This document shows, one piece after another, positions 33,801 through 40,416 of a DNA stretch of 64,000 nucleotides. The stretch covers positions 310,001 through 374,000 of the forward strand of contig NZ_JADWYS010000001.1 of assembly GCF_015831345.1 (NCBI RefSeq), written 5' to 3'. The stretch is from Caenimonas aquaedulcis. GTDB lineage: Bacteria > Pseudomonadota > Gammaproteobacteria > Burkholderiales > Burkholderiaceae_C. A program made the position numbers and the translations under genes. Under the pieces are notes generated by a model that was not told where the DNA came from, searched no databases, and saw only the letters and a program-made list of their open reading frames with translations. Every line of letters begins with the position of its first letter. Position 1 is the first letter of the stretch.

Positions 33801-34319
33801 CATCGGGAACAGGTCGATCAGGCCGCCGCGCACGGCGTATTCGCCGGGACTCACCACCTGGGTGACATGGCTGTAGCCCGCGAGTGTCAGCTGGGCCTTC
33901 AGTTTGGCTTCCTCCAGCTTCTGCTTCACCTGGAAGTGGAAGGTGTACCCTGCGAGGAAGCCGGGGGGCGCGACGCGGTAGAGGGCCGTCGTCGCGGGAA
34001 CGACCACGACGTCCGCATCGCCTTGCGAAATCCGCCACAGTGTGGAAAGCCGTTCGCTGATCAGGTCCTGGTGCGGCGAGAAGGTGTCGTACGGCAGCGT
34101 TTCCCAGTCGGGAAAGAGCACGCAGCGCAGGTCGGGCGCGAAAAATGCAATCTCGTCGATGAGGCGCTGGGCATCCGTCGCGTCGGCGGTGACGAGGGCC
34201 GTGAGGCGGCGTTCCGCCTTGGTCCGTTCGCCCAGCCGCGCGAGCAGCAAGGCATCGGCTGAGCCGGGTGGGCGGGGCAGGGTGAAACGCTGGCCGGCTT
34301 TAAGTTTGGGTAAATCCAT
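30849..34319 (-). CDS. mfd: Transcription-repair coupling factor Mfd
   Basis: A 1156-residue DNA translocase that removes stalled RNA polymerase from damage and recruits UvrA. The N-terminal UvrB-like module is seen (LVTADATDAQRLIDEIAFFAPDL...FPDWETLPYDTFSPHQDLISERL), followed by the RNA polymerase-interacting domain (HAQHGIGRYRGLVNMDLG...YVPVSQLHQISRYTG). The helicase motor follows with GDVGFGKTEVALRAAF (Walker A), DEEHRFGVR, TATPIPRTL and QLRGRVGRS. The TRCF domain is last. The start at 34319 matches the family (MDLPKLKAGQRFTLPRPPGSADALLLAR). Odd: a repeat-derived LPLPLAGEGGGEG stretch lies near position 33,290 in a linker, and a terminator-like hairpin sits just upstream. Confidence 0.97.
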   Translation of the reverse strand: MDLPKLKAGQRFTLPRPPGSADALLLARLGERTKAERRLTALVTADATDAQRLIDEIAFFAPDLRCVLFPDWETLPYDTFSPHQDLISERLSTLWRISQGDADVVVVPATTALYRVAPPGFLAGYTFHFQVKQKLEEAKLKAQLTLAGYSHVTQVVSPGEYAVRGGLIDLFPMGSSVPYRVDLFDDEIDSIRTFDPDSQRSLYPVPEVRLLPGREFPMDDDARAKFRSRWRELLEGDPTKSRIYKDIGAGVATAGIEYYLPLFFDETATVFDYVGEKATVVLHGEIDAAFQRFWQDTKDRYRLVQGDPERPALPPDTLFLTAEQFYGRANEHEQLAIRLPLPLAGEGGGEGLSPYPEFDALPPMSVVRGAEEPLAKLKEHLRNTQHRALILAESDGRRESLLDFLRASHLSPPAFDSLAEFQASDEKVGIATSALNTGFAWLEEGIDFVTETELFAAGPTTRRRKKQEQVSDVEALIKDLSELNLGDPVVHAQHGIGRYRGLVNMDLGQGSTEFLHLEYADKALLYVPVSQLHQISRYTGVSADEAPLHKLGSGQWEKARRKAAEQVRDTAAELLNIYARRAAREGHAFRFSAQDYEVFANDFGFEETADQNAAIHAVIQDMVSPQPMDRLVCGDVGFGKTEVALRAAFIAVTGGKQVAFLGPTTLLVEQHYQTLVDRFSKWPVKVAEVSRFRSSKEVTATLKGLADGSVDIVVGTHKLLSESTKFKNLGLLIIDEEHRFGVRHKEAMKALRAEVDVLTLTATPIPRTLGMALEGLRDLSVIATAPQRRLAIKTFVRNEGNGVIREAVLRELKRGGQIYFLHNEVETIENRREALERLLPEARIAVAHGQMPERDLERVMRDFIAQRYNLLLCSTIIETGIDVPSANTIVISRADKFGLAQLHQLRGRVGRSHHQAYAYLMVPDTESLTRQASQRLDAIQQMEELGSGFYLAMHDLEIRGAGEVLGENQSGNMLEIGFQMYNEMLAEAVRALKAGQEPDLLAPLSVTTDINLHAPALLPDDYCGDVHLRLSFYKRLATAKTTDQIDALLEEIVDRFGKLPPQAQTLIDVHRLRVLAKPYGVVKVDAAPGVTNITFRPNPPIDPMRIIDLVQKNKHIKLAGNEKLRIERELKDPKDRAQMVRDVLRSLGQPKVAAPA
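33262..33306. repeat. Palindromic repeat carried in frame within mfd
   Basis: On the minus strand this reads cttcccctcccgcttgcg and onward, encoding LPLPLAGEGGGEG. The centre is a perfect palindrome, ctcccgc-aa-gcgggag (33284-33299). Sequences of this kind, translated as (S/L)PLPLAGEGxGEG, are recalled as a common REP-like repeat in many proteobacterial genomes, usually between genes. The extent at either side is approximate. Confidence 0.65.
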
Positions 34320-34330
34320 GCAAGGCCCGG

Positions 34331-34369
34331 AAAAAGACAAAACACCCCGCGCCTGGACAGGGCGGGGTG
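34331..34369 (-). terminator. Terminator-like hairpin in the mfd leader
   Basis: On the minus strand an 8-bp stem, caccccgc/gcggggtg (34343-34350 with 34362-34369), is followed by TTTTGTCTTTTT. It ends 12 bases before the mfd start codon. Since mfd transcription must start upstream of it, it can only act as an attenuator of mfd or as a block to antisense transcripts from ispD. Confidence 0.65.
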
Positions 34370-34379
34370 CGATGGGACG

Positions 34380-34389
34380 ATTTTAGAAT
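34380..34389. promoter_or_regulatory. Overlapping divergent -10 boxes between mfd and ispD
   Basis: The ten bases attttagaat contain TAGAAT on the plus strand (34384-34389) and TAAAAT on the minus strand (34380-34385). Each is a plausible -10 for ispD or mfd. No good -35 elements are visible, so this remains tentative. Confidence 0.35.
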
Positions 34390-34396
34390 GGACATC

Positions 34397-35098
34397 ATGG
34401 CAACGAGCGACAGCAAACCGAATTCCCGCTTCTATGCGTTGGTTCCGTGCGCGGGCACGGGCAGCCGGGCCGGCACGCCGGGCCCGAAGCAGTACGAACG
34501 CATTGCCGGCCAACCGATGGTCTGGCACACATTGGCCGCCTTGCAGGCGGTCAAGCGCATTTCCCGCACGCTGGTGGTGGTGGCCCCCGGCGACGGTTTC
34601 TTCGAACGCAACCCGACTTCCGCGCTGGTGGTGCCCTGCGGAGGCGCGACGCGTGCATCGAGCGTGTCCAACGGGCTCTACGAGCTCACGCGCGCCGGCG
34701 CGACGGACACGGACTGGGTGCTGGTGCACGATGCGGCGCGCTGCCTCATCACGCCCGCGCTCATCGATTCCCTGATCGATGCCTGCGCGGGCGACGAGGT
34801 CGGGGGCCTGCTCGCGCAGAAGCTGCCGGACACGCTCAAGCGTGAAGCAGGCGGGCGCGTCGCGGAAACGCTGGACCGCGAGGATAAGTGGCTCGCGCAG
34901 ACGCCGCAGATGTTCCGCATCGGCCTGCTCATGCAGGCGCTGGAGAAAGCCGGCGGGCAGGTGACGGATGAAGCAACGGCTGTCGAATCGCTCGGCCTGC
35001 AGCCGCTGCTCGTCCAGGGCGGCACGCAGAACTTCAAGGTCACCTACCCGGACGACTTCGCGTTGGCCGAGGCGGTGCTGAAGGCCCGCACCCGATGA
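34397..35098 (+). CDS. ispD: 2-C-methyl-D-erythritol 4-phosphate cytidylyltransferase
   Basis: A 233-residue MEP-pathway enzyme that joins CTP and methylerythritol phosphate to give CDP-methylerythritol. The nucleotide-binding loop reads [11 protein letters not shown]...PKQY, followed by the family sequences [10 protein letters not shown] and [11 protein letters not shown]. The ATG at 34397 is preferred because a -10-like box lies only about 8 bases ahead; the in-frame ATG at 34388 would add three residues. If the -10 is real, the transcript would be nearly leaderless. The stop overlaps the ispF start by four bases (ATGA), so ispD and ispF form one unit. Confidence 0.94.
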   Translation: MATSDSKPNSRFYALVPCAGTGSRAGTPGPKQYERIAGQPMVWHTLAALQAVKRISRTLVVVAPGDGFFERNPTSALVVPCGGATRASSVSNGLYELTRAGATDTDWVLVHDAARCLITPALIDSLIDACAGDEVGGLLAQKLPDTLKREAGGRVAETLDREDKWLAQTPQMFRIGLLMQALEKAGGQVTDEATAVESLGLQPLLVQGGTQNFKVTYPDDFALAEAVLKARTR

Positions 35099-35577
35099 GT
35101 TCGTTTCGCATCGGCGAAGGCTGGGACGTGCATGCGCTCGTGCCGGGCCGCAAGCTCGTGATCGGCGGGGTCGACATCCCGTTCGACCGCGGACTGCTGG
35201 GCCACTCCGATGCGGACGTACTGCTGCACGCGATCACCGATGCCCTGCTGGGGGCCGCCGGGCTCGGCGATATCGGGAAGCACTTTCCCGATACGGACGA
35301 GCGGTTCAGGGGCGCCGATTCCTCGGTGCTGCTGAAAGAGGCGGCCCGGCGTGTCCGCGAGAAGGGTTTCCAGATCGGCAATGTCGACAGCACCGTGATC
35401 GCGCAGGCGCCGAAGCTCGCGCCGCATATCGAAGCCATGCGGGCCGCGATCGCGCAAGCACTGGATTTGCCGGTGAACCAGGTCAACGTGAAAGCGAAGA
35501 CCGCGGAGAAGCTCGGTCCGGTGGGTGAGGGGCTGGCAATCGAGGCCCGGGCGATCGTGCTGCTGATGGCGGGCTGA
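35095..35577 (+). CDS. ispF: 2-C-methyl-D-erythritol 2,4-cyclodiphosphate synthase
   Basis: A 160-residue trimeric MEP-pathway enzyme that cyclises CDP-methylerythritol phosphate with loss of CMP. The metal site is seen at GEGWDVHAL near the N-terminus (D and H ligands) and in [19 protein letters not shown] (H ligand and substrate contacts). The sequence [18 protein letters not shown] and the closing [21 protein letters not shown] are family hallmarks. It overlaps ispD by four bases. The upstream intermediate enzyme IspE is not in this window; Dxr is, at 57,129. It is convergent with the sensor kinase gene that follows. Confidence 0.96.
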   Translation: MSSFRIGEGWDVHALVPGRKLVIGGVDIPFDRGLLGHSDADVLLHAITDALLGAAGLGDIGKHFPDTDERFRGADSSVLLKEAARRVREKGFQIGNVDSTVIAQAPKLAPHIEAMRAAIAQALDLPVNQVNVKAKTAEKLGPVGEGLAIEARAIVLLMAG

Positions 35578-35584
35578 CCCGCCT

Positions 35585-37042
35585 TCAATAAGCCGCTTCG
35601 GCCTTGGGCTTCGGAGCGTCTTCCGGCTGCCCGGTTTGCGCCTTCGGCTTCTGCAGCTTGATGTGCGCCGCGAGGCCGCCCGACGTGGTGTTGGCCAACG
35701 CGAAGATGCCGCCCATGCGTTGCACGGTCTTGTCGACGATGGCCAGGCCCAGGCCCGCGCCCGTCGCCGCCGTGCGCGCCGCGTCGCCGCGGAAGAAGGG
35801 CTTGATCAGGTTGGGCAGGGCCTCCGGCGCGACGCCCATCCCGTGGTCGCGCACCTTGAGCAGCACCCATTCGTTGCGCGACTTCGCGGCGATGTCCACG
35901 ATCGCGATGCCCGTCTCCGGTGTCTTGCCATAGCGGCGCGCGTTCTCCAGCAGGTTGGAGATCACCCGCGCAAGCTCGACCTCGTCGGCCAGCACCGTGA
36001 GGTCCTTGGTGATGTCGAGGTTGATGCGCATGTCGCCCTGGTCCTGCACGGCGTAGAGGCAGGCCTCGATCACATCGTTGAGCAGTACCGGCTTGAGCTC
36101 GGCGTGGTCCGGGCGCGCGTAGTCGAGGAACTTGTCGATGATCGCGTCGAGCTGGTCGATGTCGGCGGCCATGTGGTCGCGCGCGTCCTGGTCGGCCACG
36201 CTCATCTCGGTTTCCAGGCGCAGGCGCGCGAGGGGTGTGCGCAGGTCGTGCGAGATGCCCGCGAGCATCACCGCGCGGTCCTGTTCGATCTTGGCCAGTT
36301 GCTGGGCCATGCGGTTGAAGCCGATGTTCACCTCGCGGATCTCGCTGGTGACGGCCTTCTCGTCGAGCCGGCTCGCGTCGAAGTCCCCGTCGCGCACGCG
36401 GCTGGCCGCGAAGGACAGCTGCTTGAGCGGGCGGTTGATCAGCCGCGCGATCAGCGCGGCGCCCGCGAGCGAGAGGCCTGCCGCGGTGATCAGCCAGATC
36501 AGCCAGGTCTTGCCGCCGACCCGCGTGAAGCGCGCGCGGTCGAGCAGCATCCAGTACTGGTCCTGCTCGATCCGAAACCCGATCCACAGGCCTTCTTCCT
36601 TGTTGACGCTCCCGGCGATCACCGTTCCGGGGCCGAGCCGCGTCATCAATTCCTCGACGATGCGCGTATCCAGTTCCCCGGAGTCGAAGGGGGTGGACTT
36701 GTCGGACGGCTCGCGCGGCAGGATGCGCACGCCTTCCTGGTCGGCCAGCGTCTTGATGAGCGACACGCGCGCGATGGAATCCGAGTGGACGAGCGCAGCG
36801 CGGCTCAGGTTGACGAGCGAGGCGATCTGCTGGGCCGTCTGGACCGCGCGCGGCTCGAATTCGAGCGCGCGGAAGGTCTGCAGCCAGGCGACGATGCTGC
36901 CGATGAGCAGCAGCGACAGCAGGAAGAAGGTGCGCCAGAAGAGCGACAGCCCCAGGCGCGGCCGCATTTCCAGCGGCGCCGGCGCGGTTTCGAGCGGGGC
37001 GGGCCCGGTGACGTGGATGCTGGTGGTTTCTCCGCGAATCAT
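35585..37042 (-). CDS. envZ: EnvZ/RisS-like sensor histidine kinase
   Basis: A 485-residue inner-membrane kinase. It has a first helix (about 31-52, SLFWRTFFLLSLLLIGSIVAW), a periplasmic domain of about 115 residues, a second helix (about 170-190), a HAMP segment (RLINRPLKQLSFAASRVRDGDF), a HisKA domain with the phospho-histidine in GISHDLRTPLARLR, and an HATPase domain (NLLENARRYG, DHGMGVA, GAGLGLAIVDKTVQRMGG). GISHDLRTPL is the classic EnvZ H-box. It lies 10 bases after the ompR stop on the same strand, so the two form a two-component operon. Confidence 0.9.
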   Translation of the reverse strand: MIRGETTSIHVTGPAPLETAPAPLEMRPRLGLSLFWRTFFLLSLLLIGSIVAWLQTFRALEFEPRAVQTAQQIASLVNLSRAALVHSDSIARVSLIKTLADQEGVRILPREPSDKSTPFDSGELDTRIVEELMTRLGPGTVIAGSVNKEEGLWIGFRIEQDQYWMLLDRARFTRVGGKTWLIWLITAAGLSLAGAALIARLINRPLKQLSFAASRVRDGDFDASRLDEKAVTSEIREVNIGFNRMAQQLAKIEQDRAVMLAGISHDLRTPLARLRLETEMSVADQDARDHMAADIDQLDAIIDKFLDYARPDHAELKPVLLNDVIEACLYAVQDQGDMRINLDITKDLTVLADEVELARVISNLLENARRYGKTPETGIAIVDIAAKSRNEWVLLKVRDHGMGVAPEALPNLIKPFFRGDAARTAATGAGLGLAIVDKTVQRMGGIFALANTTSGGLAAHIKLQKPKAQTGQPEDAPKPKAEAAY

Positions 37043-37052
37043 GGCCAGGGGA

Positions 37053-37784
37053 TCAGCCCGCGCCGTCCGGCACGAACACGTAGCCCACGCCCCAGACGGT
37101 CTGGATGTAGCGAGGCGCGGCCGGGTCGATCTCGACCAGCTTGCGCAGGCGCGAGACCTGCACGTCCAGCGAGCGGTCGAAGGGCTCGAACTCGCGGCCG
37201 CGGGCCAGCTGGGCCAGCTTTTCGCGGGACAGCGGCTGGCGCGGGTGGCGCACCAGCGCCTTGAGCATCGCGAATTCGCCGGTGGTGAGCGGCAGCTCCT
37301 CGCCGTTCTTGCGCAGGGTGCGTGCGCCGAGGTCGAAGGCGAAGGGGCCGAAATTGACGACTTCGTTGTCGCTGGACGGGGCGCCCGGGGCTTCCTGCGC
37401 GGGGCGGCGGCGCAGCACGGCGTGCACGCGGGCCAGCAGTTCGCGCGGGTTGAAGGGCTTGCCGAGGTAGTCGTCCGCGCCGACTTCCAGGCCGACGATG
37501 CGGTCCACGTCTTCGCCCTTGGCGGTGAGCATGATGATCGGCGTGCGGTCGTTGGCGGCGCGCAGGCGCCGGCAGATCGACAGCCCATCCTCGCCGGGCA
37601 TCATCAGGTCGAGCACGATGAGGTCGGCGGTTTCGCGCAGCATCAAACGGTTGAGGGCCTTGCCGTCCTCCGCGAGGATGACTTCGAAGCCTTCCTGGGT
37701 GAGATAGCGGCGCAGCAGGTCGCGGATGCGCGCGTCGTCGTCGACGACGAGGATCTTGTCGGTGCGGGCTGCGGCTTGGTTCAT
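37053..37784 (-). CDS. ompR: OmpR/RisA-like response regulator
   Basis: A 243-residue regulator with a receiver domain (about 9-125; acidic pocket DDDA, phospho-acceptor D in VLDLMMPGEDG, conserved K in LGKPFNPREL) and an OmpR-type winged helix (about 145-240; LTTGEFAMLKALVRHPRQPLSREKL, then DRSLDVQVSRLRKLVE and YIQTVWGVGYVF). It should bind DNA on phosphorylation by the kinase encoded just downstream, and in relatives controls porins and envelope genes. A TGTTAC-type site in the upstream spacer (37868-37884) hints at autoregulation. Confidence 0.93.
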   Translation of the reverse strand: MNQAAARTDKILVVDDDARIRDLLRRYLTQEGFEVILAEDGKALNRLMLRETADLIVLDLMMPGEDGLSICRRLRAANDRTPIIMLTAKGEDVDRIVGLEVGADDYLGKPFNPRELLARVHAVLRRRPAQEAPGAPSSDNEVVNFGPFAFDLGARTLRKNGEELPLTTGEFAMLKALVRHPRQPLSREKLAQLARGREFEPFDRSLDVQVSRLRKLVEIDPAAPRYIQTVWGVGYVFVPDGAG

Positions 37785-37831
37785 GGTGCTCCAGGAGAAT
37801 ATGTAACAGAGCCGATTTTGAGGGGCTAACG

Positions 37832-37884
37832 CAGGGGATTGCGGTGTTTCCCCTGTTGCTTTTCACAGTGTTACAAATGTTGCC
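37832..37884. promoter_or_regulatory. Hairpin and OmpR-box-like repeat upstream of ompR
   Basis: An inverted repeat, cagggga-N10-tcccctg-like (37832-37855), is followed by gtgttacaaatgttgcc (37868-37884), in which TGTTAC and TGTTGC lie ten bases apart, the spacing of OmpR half-sites. A further GTAACA lies at 37803-37808. It sits between ompR and the SIMPL gene, which are divergent. Confidence 0.35.
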
Positions 37885-37970
37885 CCACCCGGCAAGGCTT
37901 CACGTGCCGGCTGTGAACCGTCCTGCTCTGCTGTCGTTGAACGAAGAGTCTTCACTACACTGCCCACCAC

Positions 37971-38669
37971 ATGAAAACACTCCTTGCCGCTTTTGTCGCC
38001 GCGTCGCTCTCCTGCGGCGCCTGGGCCCAGGTCGCCCCCTACGCGCCTCCCCAGAATGTTCTGCAACTGTCCGCGAGCGGCAGCGTGGAAGTGCAACAGG
38101 ACCTCCTGAGCCTCACCCTCACCACCACACGCGACGGTGCCGATGCCAACACCGTGCAATCGCAGCTCAAGGCCGCGCTCGATGCGGCGCTCACGGAGGC
38201 GAAGAAGTCCGCCCAGCCGGGTCAGCTGGACGTGCGCACCGGCAATTTCGGCCTCTATCCGCGCTACACGCAGGGCGGCAAGATCAGCGGCTGGAACGGC
38301 ACGGCCGAGCTGGTGCTGGAAGGGCGCGATTTCTCCCGCATCACCCAGGCGGCGGCGAGGATCTCCACCTTGACCCTCGGCGGCGTGAGCTTTGGCCTCA
38401 GCCGCGAGCAGCGGGCGAAAGTGGAGGGCGACGCGCAGCAGCTCGCGATCGACCAGTTCAAGCAGAAGGCCGGCGAACTCGCGAAGGGCTTCGGGTTCTC
38501 CGGCTACACGCTGCGCGAGGTCGCCGTGAACGCGAACGATCCCGGCAACTACCCGCGGCCACGCATGGCAATGCAAGCCAAAGCGGGCGTCGCGGAAGCC
38601 GCGGTGCCCGTGGAGCCGGGCAGGGCGAGCGTGACCGTCACCGTGTCGGGGACGGTGCAGCTCAGGTAG
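37971..38669 (+). CDS. Periplasmic SIMPL-domain (DUF541) protein
   Basis: A 232-residue exported protein. Residues 1-19 are a signal peptide (MKTLLAAFVAASLSCGAWA|Q). The mature part is a SIMPL domain: LQLSASGSVEVQQDLLSLTLTTTRDGADANTVQSQL, then TGNFGLYPRYTQGGKISGWNGTAELVLEGRDF and a final strand, ASVTVTVSGTVQL. Members, such as E. coli YggE, are periplasmic and linked to envelope or oxidative stress, but have no known enzymatic activity. It is divergent from ompR. The stop is directly followed by the stop of the 3-hydroxybutyrate dehydrogenase gene on the other strand. Confidence 0.88.
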   Translation: MKTLLAAFVAASLSCGAWAQVAPYAPPQNVLQLSASGSVEVQQDLLSLTLTTTRDGADANTVQSQLKAALDAALTEAKKSAQPGQLDVRTGNFGLYPRYTQGGKISGWNGTAELVLEGRDFSRITQAAARISTLTLGGVSFGLSREQRAKVEGDAQQLAIDQFKQKAGELAKGFGFSGYTLREVAVNANDPGNYPRPRMAMQAKAGVAEAAVPVEPGRASVTVTVSGTVQLR

Positions 38670-39440
38670 TTACTGCGCGGCCCAGCCGCCGTCCATGTTC
38701 CACGCCACGCCGCGCACGTTGTTCGCGGCGGGCGAGCAGAAGAACACGGCGAGCTGGCCCAGTTCTTCGGGCGTCGTGAACTGCATCGACGGTTCCTTCT
38801 CGCCGAGCAGCTGCTTCGTCGCCTGCTCGTTGCTGATGCCCCCTGCGGCGGCCTTGGCGTCGACCTGCTTTTGCACCAGCGGCGTCAGCACCCAGCCGGG
38901 GCAGATGGCATTGCAGGTGATGCCGGTGGTCGCGTTCTCGAGCGCGGTGACCTTCGTGAGGCCGACGAGGCCGTGCTTCGCGGCGACGTACGCCGACTTC
39001 TCGGCCGATGCCACGAGGCCATGCACCGACGCGACGTTGATGATGCGGCCCCAGTTCGCGGCTTTCATCGCGGGGATCGCGAGGCGCGAGGCGTGGAAGG
39101 CGCTCGACAGGTTGATCGCGAGGATCGCGTCCCACTTCTCCGGCGGAAAGTCCTCGACGCGGGCGACGTGCTGGATGCCGGCGTTGTTCACGAGGATGTC
39201 CACGCGCCCGAACTCCCCGGCCGCGAATTTCATCATCTCCTCGATCTCGGCGGGCTTGCTCATGTCCGCGCCGTGATACGCCACCTTCACCCCGAGCGCC
39301 TGCACCTGCGCCTTCGGGCCTTCGACATCGCCGAAGCCGTTGAGGACGATGTTCGCACCCTGCTGTGCGAGCGCCTTGGCGATGCCCAGGCCGATGCCGC
39401 TGGTGGAGCCGGTGACGAGGGCGGTCTTGCCTTTGAGCAT
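38670..39440 (-). CDS. bdhA: D-3-hydroxybutyrate dehydrogenase
   Basis: A 256-residue SDR enzyme that interconverts D-3-hydroxybutyrate and acetoacetate with NAD, used when stored polyhydroxybutyrate is mobilised. Motifs: TGSTSGIGLGIA (NAD site), NNAGIQHVARVEDFPPEKWD (NAGIQ is typical of this enzyme), INVASVHGLVAS (catalytic Ser), YVAAKHGLVG (Tyr and Lys), CPGWVLTPLVQKQ. The substrate-loop segment QATKQLLGEKEPSMQFTTPEELG is also characteristic of 3-hydroxybutyrate dehydrogenase. It is divergent from an alpha/beta hydrolase gene (73-base spacer), and phaR lies 3.4 kb away. Confidence 0.92.
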   Translation of the reverse strand: MLKGKTALVTGSTSGIGLGIAKALAQQGANIVLNGFGDVEGPKAQVQALGVKVAYHGADMSKPAEIEEMMKFAAGEFGRVDILVNNAGIQHVARVEDFPPEKWDAILAINLSSAFHASRLAIPAMKAANWGRIINVASVHGLVASAEKSAYVAAKHGLVGLTKVTALENATTGITCNAICPGWVLTPLVQKQVDAKAAAGGISNEQATKQLLGEKEPSMQFTTPEELGQLAVFFCSPAANNVRGVAWNMDGGWAAQ

Positions 39441-39513
39441 GGGGAGTCTCCGTTTGAATTAGGATGGTGGCGAAGCGCCAGAGAGACCGAAAGTATCCCG
39501 GTTTTCCCACACC

Positions 39514-40416
39514 ATGACCGAACCTACGCTGAACTACGTATCCTGCCCCGACGCCTCCGGCGGCCATCGCATGGCTTACTGGCAGTGGGGCGGCGCGGGC
39601 GCCGGGCACGTCGTCGTTTGCGCGCATGGCCTGTCGCGGCAGGGGCGGGATTTCGACGTGCTGGCGCAGGCGCTGGTCGAGCGCGCGTCCGGCGCGTTGC
39701 GGGTCGTCTGCCCCGATGTCGTGGGACGCGGGCAAAGCGACTGGCTCAAGGACCCCATGGGCTACCAGATTCCGGGCTACGTGGGCGACATGCTCGCGAT
39801 GCTCGCGCAACTGAATCGGCAGGCGCCGGTCGCTACCCTGGATTGGGTCGGCACCAGCATGGGCGGGCTCATCGGCATGGGCGTGGCGGGCACGCCGAAG
39901 CTGCCGCTGCCGGCGCCTGTGCGCCGCCTCGTGCTGAACGACGTCGGCCCCGCGATCCAGTGGCAGGCGCTGCAGCGCATCGGCACCTATCTCGGCAACA
40001 CCGGCAAGTTCGATTCGGTCCAGCAGGCCGCTGACGCGATGTGGACGATTTCCACGAGTTTCGGCCCGCATACGCCGCAGCAATGGCTGGCGCTCTCGCA
40101 GGCGATGGTGAAGCCGCTGCCCGAAGGCGGTTTCACCCTCCACTACGACCCGGCCATCGCAGTGCCGTTTCGCACGCTCACGGAGGAAGCCGCGGCGCAA
40201 GGCCAGGCCGCGCTCTGGCAGGTCTACGACAACATCCGCGCGCAGACGCTCATCACGCGCGGCGCGAACTCCGACCTGTTGTCTCGCGAGACTGCGCAGG
40301 CCATGACGCAGCGCGGGCCGCGCGCGAAGCTCGTCGAGTTCGCGGGCGTGGGCCACGCCCCGACTTTCATCGCGCCCGACCAGGTCGAGGCCGTCACCTC
40401 GTTCCTGCTGCCATGA
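39514..40416 (+). CDS. Alpha/beta-fold hydrolase
   Basis: A 300-residue serine hydrolase. The oxyanion-hole region reads CAHGLSRQGRDFD, the nucleophile elbow is VGTSMGGLIGMG, the acid is probably in ITRGANSDLLS, and the histidine lies in FAGVGHAPTFIAPDQ. It probably cleaves an ester or thioester. Lying divergent from 3-hydroxybutyrate dehydrogenase, it could act on hydroxybutyrate oligomers, but this is only a context guess. Its stop overlaps the relA start by four bases (ATGA), so it is probably expressed together with relA; this pairing has no obvious metabolic reason. Confidence 0.85.
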   Translation: MTEPTLNYVSCPDASGGHRMAYWQWGGAGAGHVVVCAHGLSRQGRDFDVLAQALVERASGALRVVCPDVVGRGQSDWLKDPMGYQIPGYVGDMLAMLAQLNRQAPVATLDWVGTSMGGLIGMGVAGTPKLPLPAPVRRLVLNDVGPAIQWQALQRIGTYLGNTGKFDSVQQAADAMWTISTSFGPHTPQQWLALSQAMVKPLPEGGFTLHYDPAIAVPFRTLTEEAAAQGQAALWQVYDNIRAQTLITRGANSDLLSRETAQAMTQRGPRAKLVEFAGVGHAPTFIAPDQVEAVTSFLLP

